Assembly: GCA_040307715.1 (NCBI GenBank)
Contig: JAWRJC010000145.1
Coordinates: 1 to 16,521, forward strand
Reading direction: 5' to 3'
Source of the DNA: RUG13615 sp040307715
GTDB lineage: Bacteria; Bacillota; Clostridia; Peptostreptococcales; Anaerovoracaceae
Length of the DNA: 16,521 nucleotides
Shown piece after piece: positions 9,101-14,158 of the stretch. How positions within the stretch are numbered: position 1 is the stretch's first letter; every line of letters starts with the position of its first letter. The translations under genes and the position numbers were made by a program. The notes under the pieces are model-generated. The model had not been told where the DNA came from and made no database searches. It worked only from the letters and a program-made list of their open reading frames with translations.

Positions 9101-9624
9101 GGGCGTTCTACTTCCCCGTGGATACGCCGCTGATGGACGGCAGCGAGATCTCCGCAGCAGCCCGCAGCAAGGAAAACGGGCTGGAAGAGGCGCTTGAGAA
9201 GAAGATCCGCCGGCAGCTCCGCATGAACGGCTTCATGCTCGACCGCGAGGATGTCGTAGCGAGCATCGAGGGCGAACTGGATGAGGACAATAAGGGCACG
9301 GTCGTGCCGATCAGGCGCGTCAAAGCCAAGCCCAAAGAAGGGATCGAGGAGCATAACGAAGGCAGCGCCGAGCTGCATCTGCTCGGGCAGGAGGACTTCG
9401 ACGCCCTGCTCACGAGCGTGGCGGACCGCGTACAGGAGATGGCGGATGATCTCACCGCGGGGCATATCGAGATCGCGCCGCGCCGCACGGATCACGAGCG
9501 CAGCAGCTGCAATTACTGCGATTACAAAGGCATCTGCAAGTTCGACACCGCTTTCCCCGAGTGCAAGTACGTGCACATACACAAACCAAAAGAGGCCGAG
9601 GCTTCCGGGGAAGCGGACAATTAA
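6166..9624 (+). CDS. addB: ATP-dependent helicase/nuclease subunit B
   Basis: This 1152-residue protein resembles AddB, which with AddA resects double-strand DNA ends and recognises Chi for RecA-dependent repair. The N-terminus has the AddB pattern (LLIVPDQYTLEAEKDLL, VLSFSRLG). The C-terminal nuclease domain shows His808 (GDIYHWALKEL), Asp929 (EGTIDRVDYL), Asp943 and Lys945 (VVDYKSEKKK) and QLQLFLYL, the PD-(D/E)XK RecB-family signature. Four cysteines, Cys778 (GGCPFAHF) plus Cys1115, Cys1118 and Cys1124 (C-x2-C-x5-C), match the AddB 4Fe-4S staple. Oddly, the N-terminal segment expected to be a GxxGxGKT P-loop reads YYGRENVDKDRYLF, so Walker A is eroded. It starts four bases after fabZ with a weak ribosome-binding site inside fabZ, and no addA follows. 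Confidence 0.93.
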   Translation: MLTIYYGRENVDKDRYLFGQLAEDALLIVPDQYTLEAEKDLLAHLGRKGLLGIEVLSFSRLGSRILDEAGGGKRPMIDRYGRHMLLGRIVRRHQEDLPLYGRYGENTSFLSMLNDMISQMKQYGATPETLDTAAAALPEEQGHLRQKLTELRLIFADYEEAIAGRYVDTEDLISLYCERMPQCASVAGRQIAIYGFDYFTPGNLRMIGKLLEVGRDVAVMLGLDDKEESDLFRLGDMMRRRLIELAQEAGIPWQTVQVPEDAYSLKTVRKPALSFLESQLFSLTPESSSEKDGIELVRAANYYSEAATAAQRIRRLVQEEGYRYRDIALICNDLPVRGSIARRVFKGYGMDLFLDQKRDVQASPAVAYILSLFAIVTKGWRRRDVMALLKTGLTGMAPADVSRLENYCEHYRIDGKRFREPFVKGAGELGEETLAELESLRAAFAEPVAAFADTFTKQPTVREKAAALFTYLHEEAGLPARMEALVEEQFAAGDGDLAQETAQIWNIAMEILDQMVAISGGERMGRQNFADTFRAGIEAVEVGVLPPTVDGLVMGTMQRTRTGRVRALFVLGANDGVLPADVRSQDVLSEDEKTYLADRDVPLCKMDRLRVMEEELAIYRDLSRADDLLWISCAAADENGESLHPSTVYDTIRRMFPAAEEQKDIENRGGFMDLIGGTKSTFEQLGRYFKQQIQTPEVPLDPAAAEALLWYREHRPADAARIEEAVSYRNIAEPVGPQTAMALYAHAWEEAAEQADGSAAADRILSVSPSRLEKYGGCPFAHFVKYGLRPEEPKDYEVKAFDLGDIYHWALKELAQRLTKDGVMITDENASPWMTTSAEERDAMMDEILTERFHAFREGLLESGSPERYRAERLRFLCKTAGRVMVDQVRKGAIEGMAFEMPFGRGKEIPPVRLKTKDGTEVLVEGTIDRVDYLPGQKVKVVDYKSEKKKYKEEEAKAGLQLQLFLYLAAASGQREPVGAFYFPVDTPLMDGSEISAAARSKENGLEEALEKKIRRQLRMNGFMLDREDVVASIEGELDEDNKGTVVPIRRVKAKPKEGIEEHNEGSAELHLLGQEDFDALLTSVADRVQEMADDLTAGHIEIAPRRTDHERSSCNYCDYKGICKFDTAFPECKYVHIHKPKEAEASGEADN

Positions 9625-9655
9625 CTGACTAATCTGCGTTTTCTCTGTCCTCTTT

Positions 9656-9669
9656 CGGAAGGTCTTCCG
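9656..9669 (+). promoter_or_regulatory. Inverted repeat upstream of azlC
   Basis: CGGAAG (9656-9661) and CTTCCG (9664-9669) form a perfect 6-base inverted repeat with a GT centre, 21 bases before the azlC ATG. A TATATT box (9681-9686) lies between it and the ATG. No good -35 hexamer is visible. It could be an operator, or an RNA hairpin just upstream of the start. No regulator can be named. Confidence 0.3.
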
Positions 9670-9690
9670 GAGTGGTATTGTATATTCGTT

Positions 9691-10422
9691 ATGAGTAAGA
9701 AAGAGTATTTCAAGTATGTATTCATAAAGACGATCCCGGTCTTCACGGGGTACACGGTGCTCGGGATCGGGTTCGGCATCCTGCTGCAGAAGGCGGGCTT
9801 CGGCGTCGGCATGGCCGCGCTGATGGGCCTCACGATTTTTTCGGGTACGATGCAGTACGTCGGCGTGGACCTGCTCGCGGGCGGGGCGTCGATCGTCACG
9901 AGCGCCATCGTCACCCTGATGGTCAACGCCAGGTATTTGTTTTACGGGCTGGCGACGGTCGAGAAGTACAAGGACGCCGGCTGGCGGCGCCCCTATATGA
10001 TCTTCGGTCTGGTCGATGAGAGTTACGCGATCATCGTCTCGGACGACGGCCCGGAAGGGGAGGACCCGAACAAGTTCTGGTTCTATGTCACGCTGTTCGA
10101 CCAGATTTATTGGATCGTGGGCGACATGATCGGTGTGCTGATCGGTTCGGCGCTTCCGTTCAGCACGGAAGGCGTCGAGTTCATCATGACAGCGCTGTTC
10201 ATCACGATCTTCGTGGACCAGTGGCGGGACAACAGGGAACACATCCCGGCGGTGCTCGGGGTGGGCGTCAGCGTGGTATGCCTCCTGGTTTTCGGTCCGG
10301 ACAATTTCCTGATCCCGGCGATGATCATCATCGCGGCGGCGCTGCTCTTCCTCAAAAAGCCGATCGAGAAGCGCGGCAAAATGCCTTTGAAGAACCCCGC
10401 GGAAGGGGGTGATCCGTCATGA
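9691..10422 (+). CDS. azlC: AzlC-family branched-chain amino-acid exporter, large subunit
   Basis: This 243-residue integral membrane protein matches the AzlC family: an amphipathic N-terminus, then TVLGIGFGILLQKAGFG, GLTIFSGTMQYVGVDLL, and the family-typical VTLMVNARYLFYGL segment. More hydrophobic helices run through about residues 125-215, followed by a charged tail (KKPIEKRGKMP). AzlC works with the small subunit AzlD in the cytoplasmic membrane and is associated with branched-chain amino-acid efflux (4-azaleucine resistance in Bacillus subtilis). The start at 9691 has no recognisable Shine-Dalgarno sequence. A TATATT box ends only four bases before the ATG, so a leaderless or near-leaderless transcript is possible. 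The stop overlaps the azlD start (ATGA). Confidence 0.9.
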   Translation: MSKKEYFKYVFIKTIPVFTGYTVLGIGFGILLQKAGFGVGMAALMGLTIFSGTMQYVGVDLLAGGASIVTSAIVTLMVNARYLFYGLATVEKYKDAGWRRPYMIFGLVDESYAIIVSDDGPEGEDPNKFWFYVTLFDQIYWIVGDMIGVLIGSALPFSTEGVEFIMTALFITIFVDQWRDNREHIPAVLGVGVSVVCLLVFGPDNFLIPAMIIIAAALLFLKKPIEKRGKMPLKNPAEGGDPS

Positions 10423-10745
10423 TCACGACCGGACACGCCCTCGGTATCGTGGCGGCGATCGCGCTTGTCAGCGCTGCGCTGCGATTCTTTCCGTCGCTTG
10501 TATTCCGCGGCAAAGAGACCCCCAGGAGCATCATCTATCTCGGGGATGTGCTTCCCTATGCGATCATGGGGATGCTGCTGGTGTACTGCCTCAAAGCAAC
10601 GCCCATCCTCGCGTCTCCGCACGGCCTGCCGGAACTCATCGCTGTGCTCGTGACGGTGCTGCTGCAGTTGTGGCGGCGGAACTCCCTGCTCAGCATGGTC
10701 GTCGGGACGATCGTCTATATGCTGCTGTTGCAGCTGGTATTCTAA
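10419..10745 (+). CDS. azlD: AzlD-family branched-chain amino-acid exporter, small subunit
   Basis: This 108-residue protein has about four hydrophobic segments (roughly residues 8-20, 40-58, 68-83 and 90-108). The AzlD-like features are RFFPSLVFRGKE near residues 24-35, VLPYAIMGMLLVYCLK, and an LWRRNSLLSMVVGTIVYMLL C-terminus. AzlD proteins are small partners of AzlC in the membrane. The ATG overlaps the azlC stop by four bases, so production of the two subunits is probably coupled. A GGAAGGGGGTG ribosome-binding site lies at the end of azlC. No obvious terminator separates it from the tRNA promoter 38 bases downstream. Confidence 0.88.
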   Translation: MITTGHALGIVAAIALVSAALRFFPSLVFRGKETPRSIIYLGDVLPYAIMGMLLVYCLKATPILASPHGLPELIAVLVTVLLQLWRRNSLLSMVVGTIVYMLLLQLVF

Positions 10746-10782
10746 CATCAACACACTGCTGGGGCGGGTGGCCAACAAGTCC

Positions 10783-10811
10783 TTGACTTGACAGTGTAAA
10801 AATAGTATTAT
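10783..10811 (+). promoter_or_regulatory. Sigma-A-type promoter for the tRNA pair
   Basis: TTGACT (10783-10788) and TATTAT (10806-10811) are separated by exactly 17 bases, a good vegetative -35/-10 pair. Transcription would begin near 10818, about 12 bases before the mature tRNA-Thr 5' end. An overlapping TTGACA (10788-10793) is only 12 bases from the -10 box and is less suitable. Confidence 0.75.
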
Positions 10812-10829
10812 CGTATGCGGACACGGTTT

Positions 10830-10905
10830 GCCACTATAGCTCAGTCGGTAGAGCAGCGCATTCGTAACGCGCAGGTCGTCCGTTCGATCCGGATTGGTGG
10901 CTCCA
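10830..10905 (+). tRNA. tRNA-Thr (anticodon CGT)
   Basis: This is a 76-base cloverleaf. The acceptor GCCACTA pairs with TGGTGGC, the D-arm is GCTC...GAGC, and the anticodon loop TTCGTAA gives anticodon CGT (reads ACG). The T-arm is GTCCG-TTCGATC-CGGAT, with discriminator T and an encoded CCA. The last pair of the anticodon stem (31-39) is A-C instead of a Watson-Crick pair; all other stems close. It is likely co-transcribed with tRNA-Ala downstream. Confidence 0.95.
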
Positions 10906-10914
10906 CAAGTCTGG

Positions 10915-10934
10915 TGCGGTGCATTGACACCGCA
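10915..10934 (+). other. Perfect hairpin in the tRNA-Thr/tRNA-Ala spacer
   Basis: TGCGGTG (10915-10921) pairs with CACCGCA (10928-10934) around the loop CATTGA. It has no T-run, so it is not a terminator. It fills most of the 34-base spacer and may help fold or process the dimeric precursor; this is inference. Confidence 0.4.
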
Positions 10935-10939
10935 TCTAT

Positions 10940-11015
10940 GGGGCATTAGCGCAGCTGGGAGCGCGTTTGACTGGCAGTCAAGAGGTCACGGGTTCGAGCC
11001 CCGTATGCTCCACCA
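10940..11015 (+). tRNA. tRNA-Ala (anticodon GGC), integration target
   Basis: This is a 76-base cloverleaf. The acceptor GGGGCAT/ATGCTCC contains the G3-U70 wobble that identifies alanine tRNAs. The anticodon loop CTGGCAG gives GGC (reads GCC), the T-arm is ACGGG-TTCGAGC-CCCGT, the discriminator is A, and CCA is encoded. Its last 23 bases (10993-11015) recur downstream at 13863 and 14990, so it is the attachment site of integrated elements. The gene stays intact because the element supplies or preserves the same 3' end. Confidence 0.97.
10993..11015 (+). repeat. attL: 3' end of tRNA-Ala, copy 1 of the att repeat
   Basis: These 23 bases run from the T-loop through CCA and end in TATGCTCCACCA. 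They are identical to 13863-13885. The integrase gene lies immediately inside and reads toward this site, the usual arrangement for tRNA-targeting tyrosine integrases. Confidence 0.85.
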
Positions 11016-11019
11016 TCAG

Positions 11020-11050
11020 GAGAGACGAGAGATCGTCTCTCTTTTTCTTT
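11020..11050 (+). terminator. Intrinsic terminator of the tRNA operon
   Basis: GAGAGACGA (11020-11028) pairs perfectly with TCGTCTCTC (11033-11041) around a GAGA loop and is followed by TTTTTCTTT. It starts five bases after the tRNA-Ala CCA end. Confidence 0.88.
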
Positions 11051-11131
11051 GTAGGCGTTGCAATGACTGGGTTCTAAGCCGTGACCTTTGCTTTGATAAT
11101 CCGCTTGTATTCTTCAAAAAACTGCCCTTTT

Positions 11132-11152
11132 TTGAACACACCCTCTGAACAC
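11132..11152 (+). repeat. Left putative integrase arm sites (two GAACAC repeats)
   Basis: TTGAACAC (11132-11139) and CTGAACAC (11145-11152) are direct repeats offset by 13 bases, between attL and the integrase stop codon. The same word recurs three times next to the right att copy. The arrangement suits arm-type binding sites for the N-terminal domain of the integrase; this is inference. Confidence 0.5.
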
Positions 11153-11161
11153 AGTGAGGGG

Positions 11162-12448
11162 TTATCCGAGTGCTGCGGCCATTTTCCGCACTTTCTCTTC
11201 GTCAGTGCTTCGATCGTAGCAGTAATTGTTGAGTGTTGTCCTCTCGTCGGTATGGCCGACTATTTTGCGCACTGTGTTGATACTGACGCCGCCATCGAGC
11301 ATGGTGGACACAAAGGTTTTCCGCGCCTTGTGCGAACTTTTGGCATCGATGCCAAGTATGTCGCAGTAGCGGTAGAATGCCTTCGTTACCGACGTGTAGA
11401 GTACCGGCCCTTCATTCATGGAGAAGATGTAACCGTCGTCTGGAGCGCCGTGTTCTTGCTGGCACTGTCTGGCTGCGTTGATCAGATTCCAGGCTTTCGG
11501 CACAAGAGGGATCTCCCGGTCGCCAAAGGTGCCTTTGGTGTCCTCTGTGACCACGTTGTCCGGATGATGTACGGTCCGCCGGATGGTTAAATTGTTGCCT
11601 TCAATGTCGCTGTACCTGATGCCGCAGATCTCACCGACTCTGGCGCCGGTGTAGAACATGAACATGACAGCGAGCGGCGTCAGCTGATGCACGTTGTAGT
11701 GCTTCGTCTCAAAGTCCTTCCATGCCAACTCTTCGAGTTTTCTCTGCTCTTCTCTGGTAAACACTTGCGTGCGGTCCGGCTTTTTATGCTCCGGCACAAG
11801 TACTCTCTTCTTATCGACTCTGACATCGCGGAAGGGATTCTTGTCAATGACGCCAAGGTCAACGGCGTAGTCCAGCTCCTGCCGGATGATCAGACTAAAG
11901 TTGGTGTACTTGTGTTTTGTCATCTCGTGCTCGCGGATCATTTCATGGACCCATCTGTCCAGTTCCAGTTTTGTCAGACTTGATATAGGCTTGTTCACGA
12001 TGGCTGTGTTCGCGTAGTAGCGGTCCCAGTCATTCTGAACACGAGCGACGGATGATGCTTTCACGTGCAGTGCCTTGAACTCGAGCCACTCCTTGTAGAG
12101 CGAGGCCATGGTCGTTCTCTTTTTCAGTCTGGTCGTCTTCACACCGAGATAGAAGTCGCACAGGGCATCTTCCAGATCTTCGCGGTTGCTCTTGACGATC
12201 GCCTTGCGCCCATACTTGTTGGTTTCGTCTTTGATATAAGTGCGCCACCGTCCGTCTTTATCCTGATAGATATTGTACGGATGGTTTTCGAGTATCTGCT
12301 GCCTCCTTGATTGTTTCATCTGTGTAGTAACACCGTCCAAGTCGATGCTACCATTGCTGATGAGGAAGTTCAATATTTCTTCTGCAGGGAGTCCTATGGC
12401 AGAAGGCATCGCTGCGGTCGTGTTCAGTTGTACGTTACTTGTGTTCAT
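11162..12448 (-). CDS. int: Tyrosine site-specific integrase of the tRNA-Ala element
   Basis: This 428-residue tyrosine recombinase would integrate and excise the element at the tRNA-Ala 3' end. The catalytic residues are all present, numbered from this start: Arg270 (FYTGARVGEICG), His373 and Arg376 (SSHKARKTFVS), His399 (IVGHTDERTT) and the nucleophile Tyr409. An N-terminal arm-binding-type region (about 50-105, with YNIYQDKDGRWRTYIKDE) precedes a SAM-like core-binding domain (about 110-205). The frame is open nine codons further upstream to 12475, but AGGAGG lies inside those codons. I therefore prefer ATG at 12448, with GTG at 12451 as the alternative. It reads toward attL, and no excisionase gene is visible beside it. 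Confidence 0.92.
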   Translation of the reverse strand: MNTSNVQLNTTAAMPSAIGLPAEEILNFLISNGSIDLDGVTTQMKQSRRQQILENHPYNIYQDKDGRWRTYIKDETNKYGRKAIVKSNREDLEDALCDFYLGVKTTRLKKRTTMASLYKEWLEFKALHVKASSVARVQNDWDRYYANTAIVNKPISSLTKLELDRWVHEMIREHEMTKHKYTNFSLIIRQELDYAVDLGVIDKNPFRDVRVDKKRVLVPEHKKPDRTQVFTREEQRKLEELAWKDFETKHYNVHQLTPLAVMFMFYTGARVGEICGIRYSDIEGNNLTIRRTVHHPDNVVTEDTKGTFGDREIPLVPKAWNLINAARQCQQEHGAPDDGYIFSMNEGPVLYTSVTKAFYRYCDILGIDAKSSHKARKTFVSTMLDGGVSINTVRKIVGHTDERTTLNNYCYDRSTDEEKVRKMAAALG

Positions 12449-12483
12449 CACGCTGCGACACCTCCTTTCTTTCATCCGGGGTC

Positions 12484-12498
12484 TTAGGGTCTCCCTAA
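12484..12498. promoter_or_regulatory. Inverted repeat upstream of int
   Basis: TTAGGG (12484-12489) and CCCTAA (12493-12498) form a perfect inverted repeat with a TCT centre, 36 bases upstream of the int start. GTCTAA-like words recur nearby (about 12563-12580). It could be an operator or excisionase/integrase site, but no partner protein can be identified. Confidence 0.3.
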
Positions 12499-12590
12499 AG
12501 TGTGTTTTTCGTTTTTACGGAAAAAGGCTTTGCTTGCTATTACGACTAAGCGTCTCTTAAATCGTCTAAATAAAGTCTAAGGGTCATCAG

Positions 12591-12878
12591 TTAGGGCATC
12601 TCGAACATGCCTTCCAGAAGACCGTTAAGGTCATCCAGTGACGCTAATGACGATGATGACGATGGATTATCTGCCGTATAAATATCGCCGTCATAAGCGT
12701 CACTATCGTCATTTTTCTCTGCGCATTCTTCGTTTTGTTTAGCGTTTCCCGCCTGTGCTGGCGTATAAATGAAGGTCCTTTCGCGGCGTCCCGAGGATCT
12801 TTTGGAAGAAATCTTGATACATTCCGGTGCGAAGACTTCGTAGTAAAACTTCGTTATAACTCGACAGTCAACGATGTT
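12591..12878 (-). pseudogene. 5'-truncated minus-strand frame upstream of int (unknown protein C-terminus)
   Basis: On the minus strand a frame is open for 95 codons from just after a stop at 12879-12881 to a TAA at 12591-12593, in the same direction as int. It has no ATG, GTG or TTG near its 5' end, so it is a 3' remnant. The translation looks protein-like: an aromatic/basic start (TKFYYEVFAPECIKISSKRS, then GRRERTFIYTPAQAGN), then an acidic and serine-rich linker, and a hydrophobic end (LDDLNGLLEGMFEMP). I do not recognise the family. Its position just upstream of int suggests the last gene of the element's former cargo. Its 5' end coincides with the start of clear homology in the plus-strand integrase fragment, marking a recombination junction near 12855-12880. 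Confidence 0.45.
12637..12704. repeat. Long imperfect inverted repeat
   Basis: The arms 12637-12652 (starting AGTGACGCTAATGACG) and 12689-12704 (CGTCATAAGCGTCACT) are complementary at 15 of 16 positions across a 36-base loop. They lie inside the minus-strand remnant and within a GATGAC-rich low-complexity stretch. Confidence 0.5.
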
Positions 12879-13109
12879 CTACGAAGGCATTGTATAGCTG
12901 CAGATATTCCGGTTATAACGGTGCATGGGTTAAGACACACTCATGCATCGTTGTTGCTTTTTGATGGTGTCTCGACGGGGAGTGTCGCACAACGGCTTGG
13001 CCATTCCAGTATGACTACAACACAAAAAGTGTATCTGCACGTCATAAAGGAACTTGAAAACAAGGATGTTGATGCCATTATGAGGTCTCTGTCAAGTCTT
13101 ATAGATTAG
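12855..13109 (+). pseudogene. C-terminal fragment of a second tyrosine recombinase
   Basis: The last 80 or so residues of this frame match the end of a phage-type tyrosine integrase: VNDVLRRHC, then VHGLRHTHASLLL (the H-x-x-R box), then QRLGHSSMTTTQKVYLHV with the second His and the Tyr nucleophile about ten residues on. The first catalytic Arg and the whole N-terminal domain are missing. The frame is open upstream to about 12720, but that part does not look like integrase and overlaps the opposite-strand remnant, so I place the real border near 12855. There is no start signal. It is distinct in sequence from the intact int, so it marks an older or different element. The hsdS fragment follows after 17 bases. 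Confidence 0.75.
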
Positions 13110-13126
13110 ATGTAAAGGTCAGATTC

Positions 13127-13660
13127 GTGCTGGCTGTTAATTATTCTTGGGAACAGCGTAAGTTAGGGGATATAGCTGATATCATAGGTGGTGGAACACC
13201 AAGCACATCAGTTGCTGATTATTGGGATGGCGAAATCGATTGGTATGCGCCTGCCGAAATATCTGACCAGATACTTGTTAAGTCCAGCCAACGAAAGATT
13301 ACACAAGAAGGATTCGATAACAGTTCTGCAAAAATGCTCCCTGTCGGAACTGTACTGTTTACTTCTCGTGCGGGTATAGGAAAAACAGCCATTTTAGGCA
13401 AAGAAGCATGTACAAATCAGGGGTTTCAGTCTATTGTACCGCACAAGAATGAACTGGATTCGTATTTCATTTACTCACGTACTCCTGAATTGAAGAAATA
13501 CGGAGAGACTGTAGGAGCTGGTTCTACCTTCGTCGAAGTTTCAGGTAAACAGATGGCAGCGATGACCTTGATGATGCCTCCAACTATTGAGGAACAAAAG
13601 AGGATTGGAGAGTTCATGTCAAATATAGACGAGGCTATCACTCTTCATCAGTGCCAGTAG
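13127..13660 (+). pseudogene. hsdS: Type I restriction specificity subunit, single-TRD fragment
   Basis: The 177 residues match one half of HsdS: the entry SWEQRKLGDIADIIGGGTPS, WDGEIDWYAPAEIS, KMLPVGTVLFTSRAGIGKTA, and the start of the conserved helix in PPTIEEQKRIGEFMSNIDEA, ending LHQCQ. Full HsdS has two target-recognition domains and two conserved helices and is about 380-420 residues. This one stops just as the helix begins. The only in-frame start is a GTG without a clear ribosome-binding site. No hsdM or hsdR is in the window, so it cannot act alone. It could be a silent TRD cassette or simply a remnant; the neighbouring recombinase fragment is compatible with either. Confidence 0.8.
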
Positions 13661-13712
13661 AAATAGAAGATGTTGTAAGAAGTAATCACGATAGAAATCT
13701 CAAAAAAGGAGT

Positions 13713-13756
13713 TATCTTTTGAATATCTTTTGATTTTTAGAGATTTTCAAAAGATA
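13713..13756. repeat. Inverted repeat near the right end of element 1
   Basis: TATCTTTTGAA (13713-13723) and TTCAAAAGATA (13746-13756) are perfectly complementary over 11 bases with a 22-base loop. A second ATATCTTTTGA copy (13724-13734) lies within the loop. This is AT-rich sequence between the hsdS fragment and the GAACAC repeats, and could belong to the integrase/excisionase binding region. Confidence 0.5.
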
Positions 13757-13758
13757 GA

Positions 13759-13801
13759 ATGAACACTCATAGAAGGTATGTTTGAACACTATCTTGAACA
13801 C
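13759..13801 (+). repeat. Right putative integrase arm sites (three GAACAC repeats)
   Basis: ATGAACAC (13759-13766), TTGAACAC (13782-13789) and TTGAACAC (13794-13801) are direct repeats offset by 23 and 12 bases, 61 bases before the right att copy. They match the two copies at the left end, so both element ends carry the same word. Confidence 0.55.
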
Positions 13802-13862
13802 AAGCGGGGACGGTGTCTTACTCCTTTCCCTAAATTGCAACGATTTCACGGTTTTTGGCAAA

Positions 13863-13885
13863 TTCGAGCCCCGTATGCTCCACCA
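13863..13885 (+). repeat. att copy 2 (right end of element 1)
   Basis: This is an exact 23-base copy of the tRNA-Ala 3' end (10993-11015), including the CCA, without the rest of the tRNA. It is followed two bases later by a terminator, just as the real tRNA is. Confidence 0.85.
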
Positions 13886-13887
13886 GT

Positions 13888-13922
13888 AAAAAAGAGAGAG
13901 GCTTTGGCCTCTCTCTTTTTTA
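13888..13922. terminator. Bidirectional intrinsic terminator after att copy 2
   Basis: GAGAGAGGC (13894-13902) pairs with GCCTCTCTC (13907-13915) around TTTG, flanked by an A-run and a T-run so that it can act on both strands. It sits where the terminator of a complete tRNA gene would be. Confidence 0.85.
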
Positions 13923-14158
13923 CTCATGAACAAAGGGCTCGAACCCGTAGGGTGAAGAGCCCCGGCAGCGGCTTGTCCTTGCGACCGCCAAGCGCAGCGT
14001 TGGCGGAGCAATGGAAAGCGCGCCGTCAGAGCCGCAGCACTTTAGTGCGTGGCGGCTCACGACGATGCTCCACCAACCAATTGGTGGCTGCGTTTGACAA
14101 CTTGATAATTTTGAGCAATTGGAACCGTGGTACAATAAATATAGATAATGATGTTTAA
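13923..14158. other. Non-coding stretch after att copy 2
   Basis: No credible gene lies here. Contents: a stretch to about 13960 that recurs imperfectly at 15264-15306 (CATGAA ... CGAACCCG ... GGGTGAAGAGC); an 11-base echo of the tRNA end, ATGCTCCACCA (14065-14075); a perfect 7-base hairpin CCACCAA-CCAA-TTGGTGG (14070-14087); and a TACAAT box with an upstream TGG (14128-14136). The box could be an extended -10 for the toxin remnant. Its best -35 (TTTTGA at 14109-14114, 16 bases away) is weak. Confidence 0.4.

Larger units (their letters stand above)
11016..13885. mobile_element. Integrated element 1 at tRNA-Ala (int plus gene fragments)
   Basis: This interval of about 2.87 kb is bounded by an exact 23-base direct repeat of the tRNA-Ala 3' end. 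It contains one intact tyrosine integrase next to attL and TTGAACAC-like repeats near both ends. The rest is degraded cargo: a 5'-less minus-strand frame, a C-terminal integrase piece and a single-TRD HsdS fragment. Base composition is visibly more AT-rich than the flanking fab/addB region. No relaxase, replication gene or structural phage gene is recognisable, so it is a reduced integrative element, possibly still excisable. Confidence 0.75.

Noticed and set aside
8089..10242. Very long minus-strand open frame opposite addB and azlC
   Set aside because: It is an antisense shadow of GC-rich coding sequence: His/Arg/Asp-rich translation with no recognisable motif, spanning two well-supported plus-strand genes and their gap.
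11081..11590. Plus-strand frame opposite the integrase C-terminus
   Set aside because: It is antisense to the intact int catalytic domain.
12601..12720. GATGAC/GTCACT repeats as a CRISPR or iteron array
   Set aside because: The units are too short and irregular, with no uniform spacers, and are better explained by an Asp/Ser-rich coding remnant with an inverted repeat.
14065..14075. ATGCTCCACCA as a fourth att site
   Set aside because: Only 11 bases match the tRNA end, and they sit inside a local hairpin (CCACCAA/TTGGTGG). It may be an echo of an old integration but is too short to call.
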